From Hyalella azteca (Eukaryota > Arthropoda > Malacostraca > Amphipoda > Hyalellidae), in the NCBI RefSeq assembly GCF_000764305.2, contig NW_025936638.1:31836-95835 (forward strand): a stretch of DNA of 64,000 bases. The letters run 5' to 3'. A program made the position numbers and the translations under genes. Positions 29,879-40,609 of this stretch are shown here, one piece after another. Under the pieces are notes generated by a model, which did not search any database, was not told the origin of the DNA, and saw nothing but the letters and a program-made list of their open reading frames with translations. Each line of letters starts with the position of its first letter. Within the stretch, counting starts at the first letter, position 1.

Positions 29879-31961
29879 CAAGCAAACAGGGTTGGCAATG
29901 ATTAAATCAAAATGATTAAATCATGTGATTAAATCACTTGATTTTTTTATAAAAAAATCATGATTTTTTTGATTTTTTCGATTTTTTTGATTTTTTTGAT
30001 TTTTTCATATATTTAAAAATATTGAGTGGCAGTCTTTAATTTATATTGAGGTATTGTTATTCATGGTTTAGTATAAATTTACTATGAGTGACAAATTGGT
30101 ATATAAACTTGTTGCCTTCAGTGTGTATTAGGTTCCAATAAATGGAATGTTTTTGGTACAGAGGCATCAAGAATGCAATACATTGTACGTAGCTAGCAGC
30201 TTAGCTAATTCTTATAAGGCTATAAGTAGTCTAACTATTTGACTATTTGTTATATGTTGATTACAATATACAATTTAAATGTGTTAGCTAGCTTATACAG
30301 GGTGGGGCAGAATTGATTGAACAGTTTTGAGGCGAAATACGAGTAATGGAGGTACATAAAGAAGAAAGTTTATTTTCCTTAAGATTAGCATAACATACCA
30401 TTTAAAATACTTATGTTTTGCAAACAATATCAGGAAGATGGTGTTTGTTAGCTGCATCACACTGTTGGAGTCGTTCTTGGAAGTTTCCTACAGCACGTTC
30501 ACACATATGGCGAGTTATGGCCATAACCTCTGCTGCAATAATCTGACCCCTTAGCTGTGGTAGGGTGTGAGGGCGACTTCTGAACCCCTTTCTTTTAGAT
30601 GTCCCCAAAGAAAGAAATTGCAAATGCTCAAATCAGGTGACCTTCCAGGCCACTGTAAATCACCCCTCAGACACCAGACCTCCGGGAAACATGCATTTCA
30701 AAACATTGAGTGACATTCGAGCTGTGTGAGCTGTAGCCCCATCCTGCTGGAACCACACGCCTCTCAATGCTTCATTTTCAACAATGTTTTCCATCATGGG
30801 CTGCAAGAAATTTTGCAACATTGCAGCATAGCAATCGGAATTCACTGTCATGGTTACTTCCTCCTCTGAGAACGACTCCAACAGTGTGTTGCAGCTAACA
30901 GCCCCCATCTTCCAGATATTGTTTTCAAAACATAAGTAGGTATTCTAAATGGTATGTTATGCTAACCTCTAGGAAAATAAACTTTCTTTGTTATGTACCT
31001 CCATTACTCTTTTATTTTACCTCAAAACTGCTCAATCGGATCTGCTCCACCCTGTATATTGAGAAGTTGAGATTGTATTGACCTCTTAAGGCAATTAGAA
31101 AGATTTTCCAGCCTAATATAGTATAGTATCTTCGGCATTTAAAAAATAGGCCTGTCGCCGATACGAGTATTCTAATTAAAATATTTAATTTCAATCTTTA
31201 AATATGTGAATTTAAAACTAGAAACAAAACAGTTACAATTACAAGACTATATATAAAATAATTAAATGCAGTGAATGGATATAAAATATTTGAATTGTGC
31301 ACTTGTTTATTTCAAACAGTGTTAGCTTTTCTCATAACTTAAGTCTTGTTTCAAGTCGTATGAGGTTTGCTTGGTTATCATTCAGTTTATGTTTTGTATT
31401 GGTTTATTGGTCTGAATTAAATGGGAACAGTGCAGTCAGTCACTCAGTCACTACTAGTCAGTGTGTATAGAAGGTAGAGTCTGGTAGATTTATAGGACAT
31501 AAAACTAGTAGATCTATTGATAGTGCTGTGCACTGTGCTATCAGCTACCTATCTGTTATGTGACTCTTCAATGTTTAGGAGATCTGCATTCCTGAAGTGT
31601 TTTATTATATTGAAGCCAGTTAAATGGTCAATATTTAGCTCATTACCTTGCTTCATACAAACTTTACAAAGCTAATGAATAGACTTATCAATAATTGTTC
31701 ACCCAAAATCCCTAAGTGGTAAACACTTAGGTAACACTAAGTAAGGCAATAAGTGCCCTTTTTAGCCATCCATTATGATCCATATACTGTTATTGTTAGT
31801 AGGCTAATTTCAACATAAAAAATAACACCTCAAAAAGACAAAATAGCTGAAAAAATCAAAAAAATCAAATAAATAAAAAAAATCATGAAAAAAATAAAAA
31901 AAATCATCGATTTTTGATTTTTTTGATAAAATCAAAAAAAATTGCCAACCCTGCAAGCAAA
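29879..31961. mobile_element. hAT element with 8-bp target duplication, carrying a nested mariner-type insert
   Basis: The ends are CAGGGTTGGCAAT (from 29887) and ATTGCCAACCCTG (to 31953). Both sides carry an identical 8-bp duplication, CAAGCAAA (29879-29886 and 31954-31961), which is the hAT signature. Just inside each end are AT-rich tracts with repeated GATTTTTT / AAAAAATC, a subterminal repeat pattern. No hAT transposase is visible, so it is non-autonomous. A Tc1/mariner-type element is inserted at 30296-31056. Confidence 0.9.
30296..31056 (-). mobile_element. Mariner-type (DDE) element remnant
   Basis: The inverted ends TACAGGGTGGGGCAGA and TCTGCTCCACCCTGTA, plus a further 100 bp or more of matching arm (GAGTAATGGAGGTACATAA / TTATGTACCTCCATTACTC), flank a decayed transposase on the minus strand. 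The pieces are at 30908-30660 (LRGVWFQQDGATAHTAR, the second catalytic Asp region) and 30623-30411 (SRPHTLPQLRGQI, HMCERAVGNFQERLQQC). Stops and frame breaks separate them, and the upstream helix-turn-helix and first Asp region are missing. It is a dead, internally deleted copy. Confidence 0.85.
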
Positions 31962-33292
31962 ATATCTTTTACACATTTATGCAAACCAGAGACATTTTTC
32001 TATGAAGAATATCTTATTAATAGCCAAAATTAGCAAAATAATTAGTTACATCATAAATTTGGATTATTGGATATTCCCTCATTGATGACATGGTATGTTG
32101 CCAATACAGAAAATAATACCAACCAGGCATTATTTTTATTATTTATAAGATAATAATATTGTTATTATTTAGGTAATAATATTATTATTTTTAAAAATAT
32201 AATAATATTTTTTATTATTATAGCAAACCTAGTTCCAAAAAAAAACTGTTAAGAGAATGTGTGGCACTGTCAAATCATCTAAGATTTTTATCAATCTGAG
32301 ATGAAACTTGATGATTTTGTCTAAGGCATGTGACAAGCAATCAATTACAGCTTCAGCTACTTCACCTAGCACATTTATATCATGTTCAGAAAAATACTGG
32401 GATACAAGCAGACTTTTCATTTATGGTTTCCACAAATCTTGAGAAAAAATTTAATTGTCAGAGATGGTTTAGAAAAAATGTGAAAAATTTGCTATTCATA
32501 TGAGGTTTGAAGTGGATGTAAGCCATAACATGGTTAAAATTATTACAATTGTACATTCACAGGTATTCTTAAGGTAAAACAGAATTTCACATTTAGCTGG
32601 AAAGCTTACCAACAGCACAAAAGTGAAAAAAACTTGCACAAATTCCAAATATTCAAATGAAAACTCATAACACACATTTAGATGTGCAATATAAAAATCT
32701 CATCAGATTCATTTTAGAATGAAAAATTCACAGAGGAGGTCATTGTTGATTATTGCAGCATAACAGCAATAACATAAAATAGCGATTTTTATGAGTAGGC
32801 CTGGTGTGGCCTGTCACCAATTCTTGTACTTTTTGCAATTTGTTCACAGAAGATCCTAAAGCATGTCCTCTGACCAGATTTTTTCATGACTGACAATAGT
32901 TTGAAATAGCTACTAGACTTACACTGGGTTTGATACGGTGCTAGGCATCCTGGTGGCATTCTAAATAACCATGTACCTATGTAATTGAGGAGTGTGGTGG
33001 CCCAAAATAGGAGCACGCTGGCCCAATATGAGCGGGATGGCTGCGTGCTCCCATATAAGCAGGCCATTAGCAGCGGTAGCACACTTGTCCCACTACAAGA
33101 AGAGTGGGATGATCACGCACTCCAATACATGCAGGGTGGCAGCAGCAGCATAGTGCTTGTCCCACACCTATTGTAGCACAATGAGCACATGGCCCTCCTG
33201 CTTCACCCCCCCCCCCCCNCCCCCCCCCTGGCACCTGCTGGAACACTCCAGCCATCCTGTTGGATCTAAATGACCAACCATTTCCTAGAATT
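31962..33292. other. Intergenic, no gene seen
   Basis: AT-rich sequence with TTATTATT runs near 32130-32220 and an interrupted poly-C tract. I see no supported coding sequence. Around 33000-33200 are short GC-rich blocks (GCACACTTGTCCCAC) that resemble dispersed repeats. Confidence 0.5.
33206..33228. repeat. Poly-C homopolymer with one undetermined base
   Basis: A run of C is interrupted by N at 33219, the only ambiguous base in the window. The true length of the run is probably unresolved. Confidence 0.9.
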
Positions 33293-34035
33293 CTACCACA
33301 CTATGCATTTCATGTCCAAACATATATTTTTAATAGCTTTATCTAGTCTGTTCTTGAACACGTTTATACTCGGAGCGTCAGTCAGGTAATTGGGAGGCTG
33401 TTCCACATGTCGCTGATTCAAAGCATGAAGAAATGTTGTCGTGTGGATCAGTGGATGAGTTGCAGGCTTGCAGCGCAGTTTTTTTCGTTTATAGCCATGG
33501 CCCTGGTGTGGGTTGTTTGGTCCATGTTTCAAATTCTAGTAATCTTTCTGGGACCTTGTATAAACCATGAGTATACTTGTATACTTCAAAGGGATTCTTA
33601 TGAAAATGTCAAAAACAGAGGCTGGAATCTTCATATCTTTAATCTTTCTTCATAGGACTTGCCCTTCAAGCTAGAAATTATCTTTGTTGCACGTCTTTGA
33701 ACACTCTCTATTAAATTATTGTTCTTTTCAAGTCTTGGTGACTACATGGTGTTTCCAAACTCTAGGTTTGGGCGCACAACAGCAACAAACAACTGCTTCA
33801 TTGCCATTGCATCTAGGAACTTGCACAAGCATCTGATCAGTCCTAAAAGTTTGTTGGGTTCATTAGCTTGCATTTCAACATGCTTAGAAAATGTCAGCTC
33901 CTTGTCAAACTCAAGGCCCAAGATTGGAATTTTCTTACTAGTTTCTGAAATCTTGTGGCTCCAACAGGAAAATTTTTTAATACAATTGGAAGCTCATGGC
34001 ATGATTGTGCACTTTTGGTAATGATTAGATAGGAG
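33293..34035 (-). pseudogene. LINE reverse-transcriptase 3' remnant
   Basis: On the minus strand the order is: GLEFDKELTFSKHVEM, LLGLIRCLCKF, KQLFVAVVRPNLEFGN, then RRATKIISSLKGKSYEERL, and finally NYLTDAPSINVFKNRLDKAI near 33300-33390. This series is typical of the end of the reverse transcriptase and C-terminus of CR1/L2-like non-LTR elements. Several stops and frameshifts interrupt it, so it is inactive. Fragments of the same family lie at 121-330 and 20735-20965. Confidence 0.75.
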
Positions 34036-34535
34036 GTAATTATTATTTATTTTATTTATTCCTAAAAAACTAAAGACATTTCATTTTGCCACATCCTAAA
34101 AAAACAGAAACTATGTAGGTACTACCTAAGTTAGATAGAGATAACTCTTCTACCAGGAATCTTAAAGCTGCACTGCTGCAAAAATGGCAGGAAAGCTCAA
34201 GTTGCAGCTTGAAAGGTAGGTATATATATTCCACATCAGCTTCTATTAGATAAAGATAAGATACCCAAAATTTAAATAATTCATTGCAATTTTCAATCTC
34301 ATAAGTAGCAACACTTAAAGAAATGTTGCTGTTGACATGCAATGTTTAAGGGGACCGGCTACCCTCTGGAAAAACTTCTACAGTTATTATCCGATCGTCA
34401 TGAAACTTCACATACATACGTAAAATGTAAAAAAAATAACATTTTGCTCTTATAAATTTTTCGAAAAAATTGATAGAAAACGTAAAATTCATAGAAAACG
34501 GCTAAAAAGAGCTACTTTAGAAAATCTATCTCCTC

Positions 34536-34815
34536 CTGCAAATATTATCCTACAACATTGAGACACATATCATTCTATTTGTAAAGACCATACCTATAGA
34601 CTCTGTGATCACTTTTCTCATTTTCCCCTTAGTTTTTTTTATGCGCATTTTATCCCATTTTTCTCATTTTCCCCCCTCCCCCCCTTCTCCCCCATATAAA
34701 AACGAACCAGACTGAAATTCAAAAAAGTGATCACAGAGTCTATAGGTATGGTCTTTACAAATCAAATGGTATATGTCTCATTGCTGTAGCATGAAAACTG
34801 TAGGAGGAGATAGGT
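34536..34815. repeat. Palindromic insert inside the TTAA element
   Basis: CTATCTCCTCCTGC, TTTGTAAAGACCATACCTAT and AGACTCTGTGATCACTTTT on the left recur as reverse complements in mirrored order at about 34718-34815. The centre is a pyrimidine-rich stretch with CCCCCTCCCCCCCTTCTCCCCC. It looks like a separate foldback element. Confidence 0.7.
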
Positions 34816-35924
34816 TTGCCGTGAGACCAATCAAGATTTTCACGGCGCCCAAAAAACTGCCGGGCGGCACGTAAAATGACGTAAAAGAGTCGTAACGTAG
34901 CCAACATACCAAAACTAAGCATTAAAACTAAGTGAGGAAGGCATAGAGCGAGTGGCTGCACACCTTTCACCTTGCTGTCATGATGGGCACTGAAAGATCT
35001 GGCTGCATCTGGCAGTATATCAAGTCACACCCCATAATTAATGCCTTAGGAATTTGTTAAAGCCGCCCCCCACCGCCCCCCGTTCCATGGGGCATGGTGA
35101 ACGTAAAAATGGAGGTATGTAGAAAGATGATTCTGCTACCAATGGAATTGTCAGAAAGTAAGCTTTAAGATGAGTATAAGCACCGGATAATGCCATAATT
35201 GGCCGCTTTATGTCAGACGTTCCTTTTTAGTGTGTCCAGCCTTCTAATTAATCCCATAGGCTTTAGTGAAGGGCTCTAAAAACTCCCTCCCTTTGGGGGG
35301 CTGTTACGAAATCATTTTTCGACATAGATGTAGGTATGTGCACAAAAAAAATTTTTCCTTTGATCATAATGAAAATTACACCACTGAAAAGAGAAAAAAA
35401 ATTATAAAAATATCATATAAGTATGAGTGAAGTAGGTCGAAAAATGAAAAAGATAAGAATTTTTTCCTATTTTCAATTTCACCCCAAAAATGGACCAACT
35501 TCTGTCACTTTTTTTGGAAAAAACTATCATTTGTAGGTTTCCTATGAGCCAATTTCAAAGTTATTAGTACCATTGGAAAGCTCATGTTGTAGGCTATCTA
35601 TTCTAACTAGAATAAAACATTTTGGTCGAGACTTTGACTGCAGGTGGGTGGGGGAAATGGGTGCAACTGCTAGATATGAATGCTATAACTTAACTTAAAG
35701 GCAGAATTGGATGGAATAAATTTCAGTTTCATGGCCTTGGCACCATAATTGAGCTTAAAAATATGAAATTAAATAGAATATGCAAATAAAATTTACTAGT
35801 AATAAAAATAATAATATTATTAATTTTTATTAATATTAATTCTTAACTAATTATAATAAATATTAGTGAATATTGATATTTAATAATATTAAATATGATC
35901 ATCATCGTCATGTCACATCTCATC

Positions 35925-36680
35925 TCGTCTCGTGCCTTCTTGTCTCATCTCGTCTTGTGCCTCGTCTCATGCCTCATCTCGTCTTGTGCCTTGTCTCATC
36001 TCGTCTTGTCCCTCATCTCATCTTGTCTCGTGCCTCGTCTCATCTCGTCTTGTGCCTCGTCTCATCTTGTCTTGTGCCTCGTCTCATCTTGTCTCATGCC
36101 TTGTCTCGTGACTTGTCTCATGCCTTGTCTCGTGCCTCGTCTCATCTCGTCTTGTGCCTCATCTCATCTCGTCTTGTGCCTTGTCTCATCTCGTCTTGTG
36201 CCTCGTCTCATCTCGTCTTGTGCCTCGTCTCATCTTGTCTCGTGCCTCGTCTCATCTTGTCTCGTGTCTCGTCTTATATCGTCTTGTGCCTCGTCTCATT
36301 TCGTCTCGTGCCTTGTGTCATCTCGTCTCATGCCTTGTCTCATCTCGTCTTGTGCCTTGTCTCATCTCGTCTTGTGCCTTGTCTCATCTTGCCTTGCACT
36401 TCGTCTCATCTTGTCTCGTGCCTCATCTCATCTCGTCTCGTGTCTCATCTCGTGTTTTGTCTCGTGCCTCGTCTCGTGTCTCATCTCATGTTCAATCTCA
36501 TTTCTTGTCTCACGTCTCATCTCATGCTTATCTCCTCGTCTCATGCCTTATCTCATGTCTCGTCTTGCATCTCATCTCACATCTCGTCTCATGCCTCGTA
36601 TCATGTCCAATCTCACGTCTCATCTCATGTCTCATCTTCTCGTCTCATGTCCAATCTCATGTCTTGTCTCGCGTCTCATC
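35925..36680. repeat. Degenerate 22-bp satellite (CTCGTCTCATCTTGTGC type)
   Basis: More than 30 copies of a 22-bp unit, GCCTCGTCTCATCTCGTCTT plus two bases, with C/T substitutions. The unit contains few stop-forming combinations, so all three plus-strand frames are open for 186-298 codons. These are artefacts of the repeat, not genes. The array resumes at about 36869-36965 after a MITE. Confidence 0.95.
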
Positions 36681-36876
36681 TCACATCATAGTGGCAAAGC
36701 AGAGAGTTTTTTAGACTCTTCCTCAAGTTCATTTTTGAGTCCTATAAGTAGACCAGTAAAGTATCTTGGATACCAGAATTATCATACATAAGAAATCTGT
36801 TAAAATTTTGAGTAAATGAGGAAATTAAAAATGAACTGATTCTAAAAAATCACTGGTTTGCCACTATGTCTCACAT
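36679..36876. mobile_element. 182-bp hAT-type MITE in the satellite
   Basis: The element 36687-36868 begins CATAGTGGCAAA and ends TTTGCCACTATG. Both flanks are TCTCACAT (36679-36686 and 36869-36876), an 8-bp duplication. A related right-hand part (TTGAGTAAATGAGGAAATT, then TTTGCCAGTTATG) occurs near 58050-58110. Confidence 0.85.
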
Positions 36877-38280
36877 CTTGTCTCGCGTCTCATCTCACAT
36901 CTCATCTCATGTCTCGTCTCGTAGCTTGTCTCATGCATCATCTCATGTCCCCTCTCATGTCTCAGTCTCGGCAGTCGGCAGTAGTTCAGGACCAGCGTAC
37001 CTCACTGGCTCATGACCCACACTCAGGCTGATGTATGTTTTCGGTGAATTTTCCCGCGCATTTTCACTTTTTTTAAGCTATTGCTGTGCTCAGTTGGCGC
37101 AATGTAATGAAAATTGATTCTCTTCGCGCACGTGTTTGCGCAATCCCGGAAATTTGGTGAATGAGAAATATAGAACTTCATTTTAGAAGAAATTTTCTCC
37201 AAAGTCATATGGCAACACTGAACATCGTCTGTTTACATTTCGTATGTATAATAGCCGCAGTTTACGATTACCGTACGTTCCGTATCCAACAAGGCGGACA
37301 AGCGGAAAAGTCAGAAGTAACCCGGACATGTCTTACATTTTATTATTGTCAGTTCGACTCGCGTAGTCAATATACTCGCGTATATTGTCGACTAAAATAG
37401 TAGAACTATTTTAGCTTTCTAAAGTACGGCGCATGGCGCATTTTTTTACCAGCATATTACGGCGCACCGCACAGGTCGTTAAAATGACAAAATAAATTCC
37501 CGCACACCTGGCACATCTTCCTGACCATGGCTCATGACTGAACTGAACGTAAACTGCGCAACAGGACATGGTAGAAAAACTGTCAGAATGGCTGCAGAGC
37601 TCTGAAATTTTGATAGCATGCTCTAAAAACTATAATCTTGATTTCAAATTATCTTTCATTAATTTCAAAATACAATATCAATGTTTATTTCTATCACAAA
37701 TGTTACCCCTTGCACACCCCAGCTAAGCAGGTACTTGATAGACATTTCTCAAAAAAAAAAAAAAATGGTGTCGTCATAGTTCAAGTTTTTTTAATTTGTT
37801 TCCAAACACAAGTCAATCAAATTAAGCTAACATTTGGCTGGAACTTTCAAAATTAAATACCTTACGCGCGCCGATGCGTAAAGTGGCTGTCCGCCATTTT
37901 GCCTGCATTGTTTACATTTGTGCCGCGTACTTTGTGCACATACCTAATAGAGGGATGATTCTGGTACCGTTGGATGCGTCAAAAAGTAAGCTTTAAGATG
38001 AGCACAAAAACCGGAAAACGCCAAAATTGAAAATTTTAGGGTAGCCGGTGTCCTTAAGCCATACGCAAGTTAGGCTGTGAAGGCACAGTCTGCAGATTGC
38101 AGAAGGCACGCACGTTATTGTCGGTTATTGACATATAAATATGGTCTCGCTCTCACTCAGGGCTCAGGCCAACTGGCCAACCGTCACACTTGGACTGTTG
38201 GACAGTGGGTATATGAAAATAATTAATTAATGATATTATTACATTTACATTATTTACATATTATGATATTAGTTCAAACT

Positions 38281-38321
38281 TCAAAGTTGGTGCCTGATTT
38301 GAAATCAGGCACCAACTTTGA
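38281..38321. repeat. Perfect 20-bp-arm hairpin
   Basis: TCAAAGTTGGTGCCTGATTT at 38281-38300 is followed, after a single G, by its exact reverse complement at 38302-38321. It lies alone in intergenic DNA. Confidence 0.95.
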
Positions 38322-40609
38322 GTGATTTGCTGATGGGCAATGGCTTTAAAAAAACTTTAGGTACCTAGCCCATTATGAATGAAGATTTATAGAAAAAACT
38401 TAGTTTTGTAAAACGAGAAGCAATTATTTCACGATTGAACTACGTATAGCAGTAGTGCCAGTAGAATAGGCTAGCATAATCTAATTAATCTACGGCAGAT
38501 TATGATAATGGTAGAAGTAACATAGCTAACCAAATAAACTGAAGAAATTGAATAACGGCTGAACGGCAGATGCACTTCGCAATTTCGGATTAAATCCGGT
38601 ACTCGAACTCGATCCTTAGGTCCTCTCTCTGAAAAATAACAGAAGTAAATTCATTTTGTAACACAAGTGAAAAACAGTAGACTAACTAATTAAAAGGTCA
38701 TTTTGCTGAAGTTTGATGAAAGATAATTTCTTTTCCCAACAAACACATACTTTATTGATCGATTGAATTGGTCACTTGTTTTGCATTTGGGCCTATTGAT
38801 TTATTCCGACGTACATCTGATTGGCTATGGTTTGAGACAGAGCATGCACATACAAGTTGTGCATGTGGTCCACTGGTCCAGCAAGTGTTTTGCTAAAAAA
38901 AAGCATTGAAATTGGCATGCTTACGCATTTCATCGAGTCCGAATTTTAGTCAGTACCGGCTCAATCGGGTCGCCTGCCGAAGACCACCACTGCCCTGGAT
39001 GTAATGGACTATCATGACTCCTGCCCTCCGGAACGTAGCCTTCAACACTTCTGGAAAATCATATAGGCAGCCGAAAACCACCAGACAGAACGAATCAATT
39101 GAATTAGACCAATCAGCCCTCAGGAGAAACGCAACGTTCAGTGGTGGACGGCTATTCGACCTCGCGTCTGGGGATGTAGAGCTCAAAATATTCAAAGCAG
39201 AAGGATGTCAAGGATCGGTTACGGATAGAAGGTTCCATTCACGGCTGATTGATGGATGTCCGGAGATATCCAAGGCGTTCGATTCAGGGCTTATTGGTGT
39301 ACAAAATTTGTGGTGTACGGCTGCGCTCCCGCCTCCCGGCTCAATCTCTCTGATCCGACTGATCGCACGGGGAAATTCTACCGTAGAACTAGAAACATGA
39401 AGGATGCTGTTCAGGACGGTGCTGTTGAGCGGACTCAGGACTGTCATTGGCTATTTCGTTCTCAGATGTCAGACTATTCAATCGGCTTTTGTTTGCTTAC
39501 TCCGGACAAGCAACAATTTATTTTTGTGCCCTAATTTGTAGATGAAAAGAATAGAGAAAGATGTGGCAGGGCGGCCTGCCGGCTGGCGGCTGCCACTGTG
39601 CGGCACGGCCACTGTGCCACATAACCCACATTAATCACTTATTACACTTAATGTAGATGATTTTCACAATGCTGGATTGTAGTGAGTCTGCAGAACTGTT
39701 AGACCACAAGAAGTTTTTTTTTCATATGACTCAGTCCCGACAGTCCAAGATATTGATTTTTCCAGCAAAGATGATATTTTCTTTCATGCTAAATAATATT
39801 GCAATAATTGCATTATAGGTAATACTTTAGAGTTTAGATTAAGTGCACCCCAAAAAAGTTTTTTTTTAATTAGGCCTATATGTTTTTTGGGGTGTAGATT
39901 AAGAATCTGAAATCTGTTTTTTTGCGGTCGGCATCGGAAAACCAATTTTTTCCCATTTTTTAACGCTCCTAAGCTGCAACCTCCTGGGTGCCATTAGGTG
40001 GTGTAGAATAGCAGCCTACATTCTAACCTAACCTCAATTTTTTTTGACGAATTAGAGCCTCAGACGTATCCCGCCCCCTAAAACCCCCAGTTCGCCACGG
40101 GTCCTATATTGTCGTTTTCTATAGAAAATATATAAAAAATCAGAAAAAATTGGTACCACCTAAAACGGATTTCAGATTCTTAATCTACACCCCAAAAAAC
40201 ATAATTTAAAAAAACACCCTTATTTTTGGATGCACTTAATCTAAAGTAATAGTGTAATACCTACCGTATTATATCTTGTATTGCAATTCTGTAATATCTA
40301 TACCTAAGCATTATTCATTTTTGCCCTCTGCAGTTTGCATTTTGCAATAGGCTAACTGAATATGTTAGAACAAAGTGTGTACCTGAGAGGCTGAGTTCAT
40401 CTGACCAGCATTATATATTATAATATTTATATTGTTCAAGTTAAGTGCTGTGATAACTTCCTGAATTTGTGATGGTAGGTCATAATAGTTTATATCATTA
40501 TCTGTATATATCTATAACATATTTCATACTTTCTTACTAACATAACTTACAGATTTTGTCAGTATATTCATCTCATCTGTTTATTCTAAGCTGGTAAGTT
40601 TTGTACAAA
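38322..40609. other. Intergenic region upstream of NDUFAF4
   Basis: No gene is supported. Open frames on both strands at 39014-39447 have no recognisable motif. The segment 38930-39530 is less AT-rich than its surroundings and could be an unidentified repeat. A palindromic MITE lies at 39833-40245. The final 100 bp before 40610 should contain the NDUFAF4 promoter, without an obvious motif. Confidence 0.5.
39833..40247. mobile_element. Palindromic MITE, TTTAGATTAAGTGCA ends
   Basis: TTTAGATTAAGTGCA at 39833 pairs with TGCACTTAATCTAAA ending at 40245. Internally GGGGTGTAGATTAAGAATCT pairs with AGATTCTTAATCTACACCCC. There is no coding sequence. A second copy begins near 63695. Confidence 0.85.

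Larger units (their letters stand above)
35331..37946. mobile_element. Nested 2.6-kb element with TAGGTATGTGCACAAA inverted ends
   Basis: The left end TAGGTATGTGCACAAA (35331) and right end TTTGTGCACATACCTA (to 37946) are perfect inverted repeats. They interrupt the TTAA element exactly where the 21.9-kb copy is continuous. The flanks ATAGATG and ATAGAGG look like an imperfect 7-bp target duplication. The interior holds the 22-bp satellite and no recognisable transposase. Confidence 0.75.
34346..38057. mobile_element. TTAA-flanked element with several nested insertions
   Basis: It has the same ends as the MITE at 21965-22353: GGGGACCGGCTACCCT from 34350 and AGGGTAGCCGGTGTCCTT to 38053, with TTAA at 34346-34349 and 38054-38057. 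It is inverted relative to that copy. Comparing the two shows two interruptions. One is at about 34526-35208, which includes a palindrome around ACTCTGTGATCACTTTT. The other is a 2.6-kb block at 35331-37946 with its own inverted ends. Confidence 0.8.

Noticed and set aside
35873..36791. Three long overlapping plus-strand open frames (186-298 codons)
   Set aside because: They run through a 22-bp tandem satellite with few stop-forming words; the peptides are repeat translations in all three frames.
39014..39447. Opposed open frames of 79-128 codons
   Set aside because: No start context, splice structure or family motif; overlapping frames on both strands suggest a chance effect of locally higher GC.
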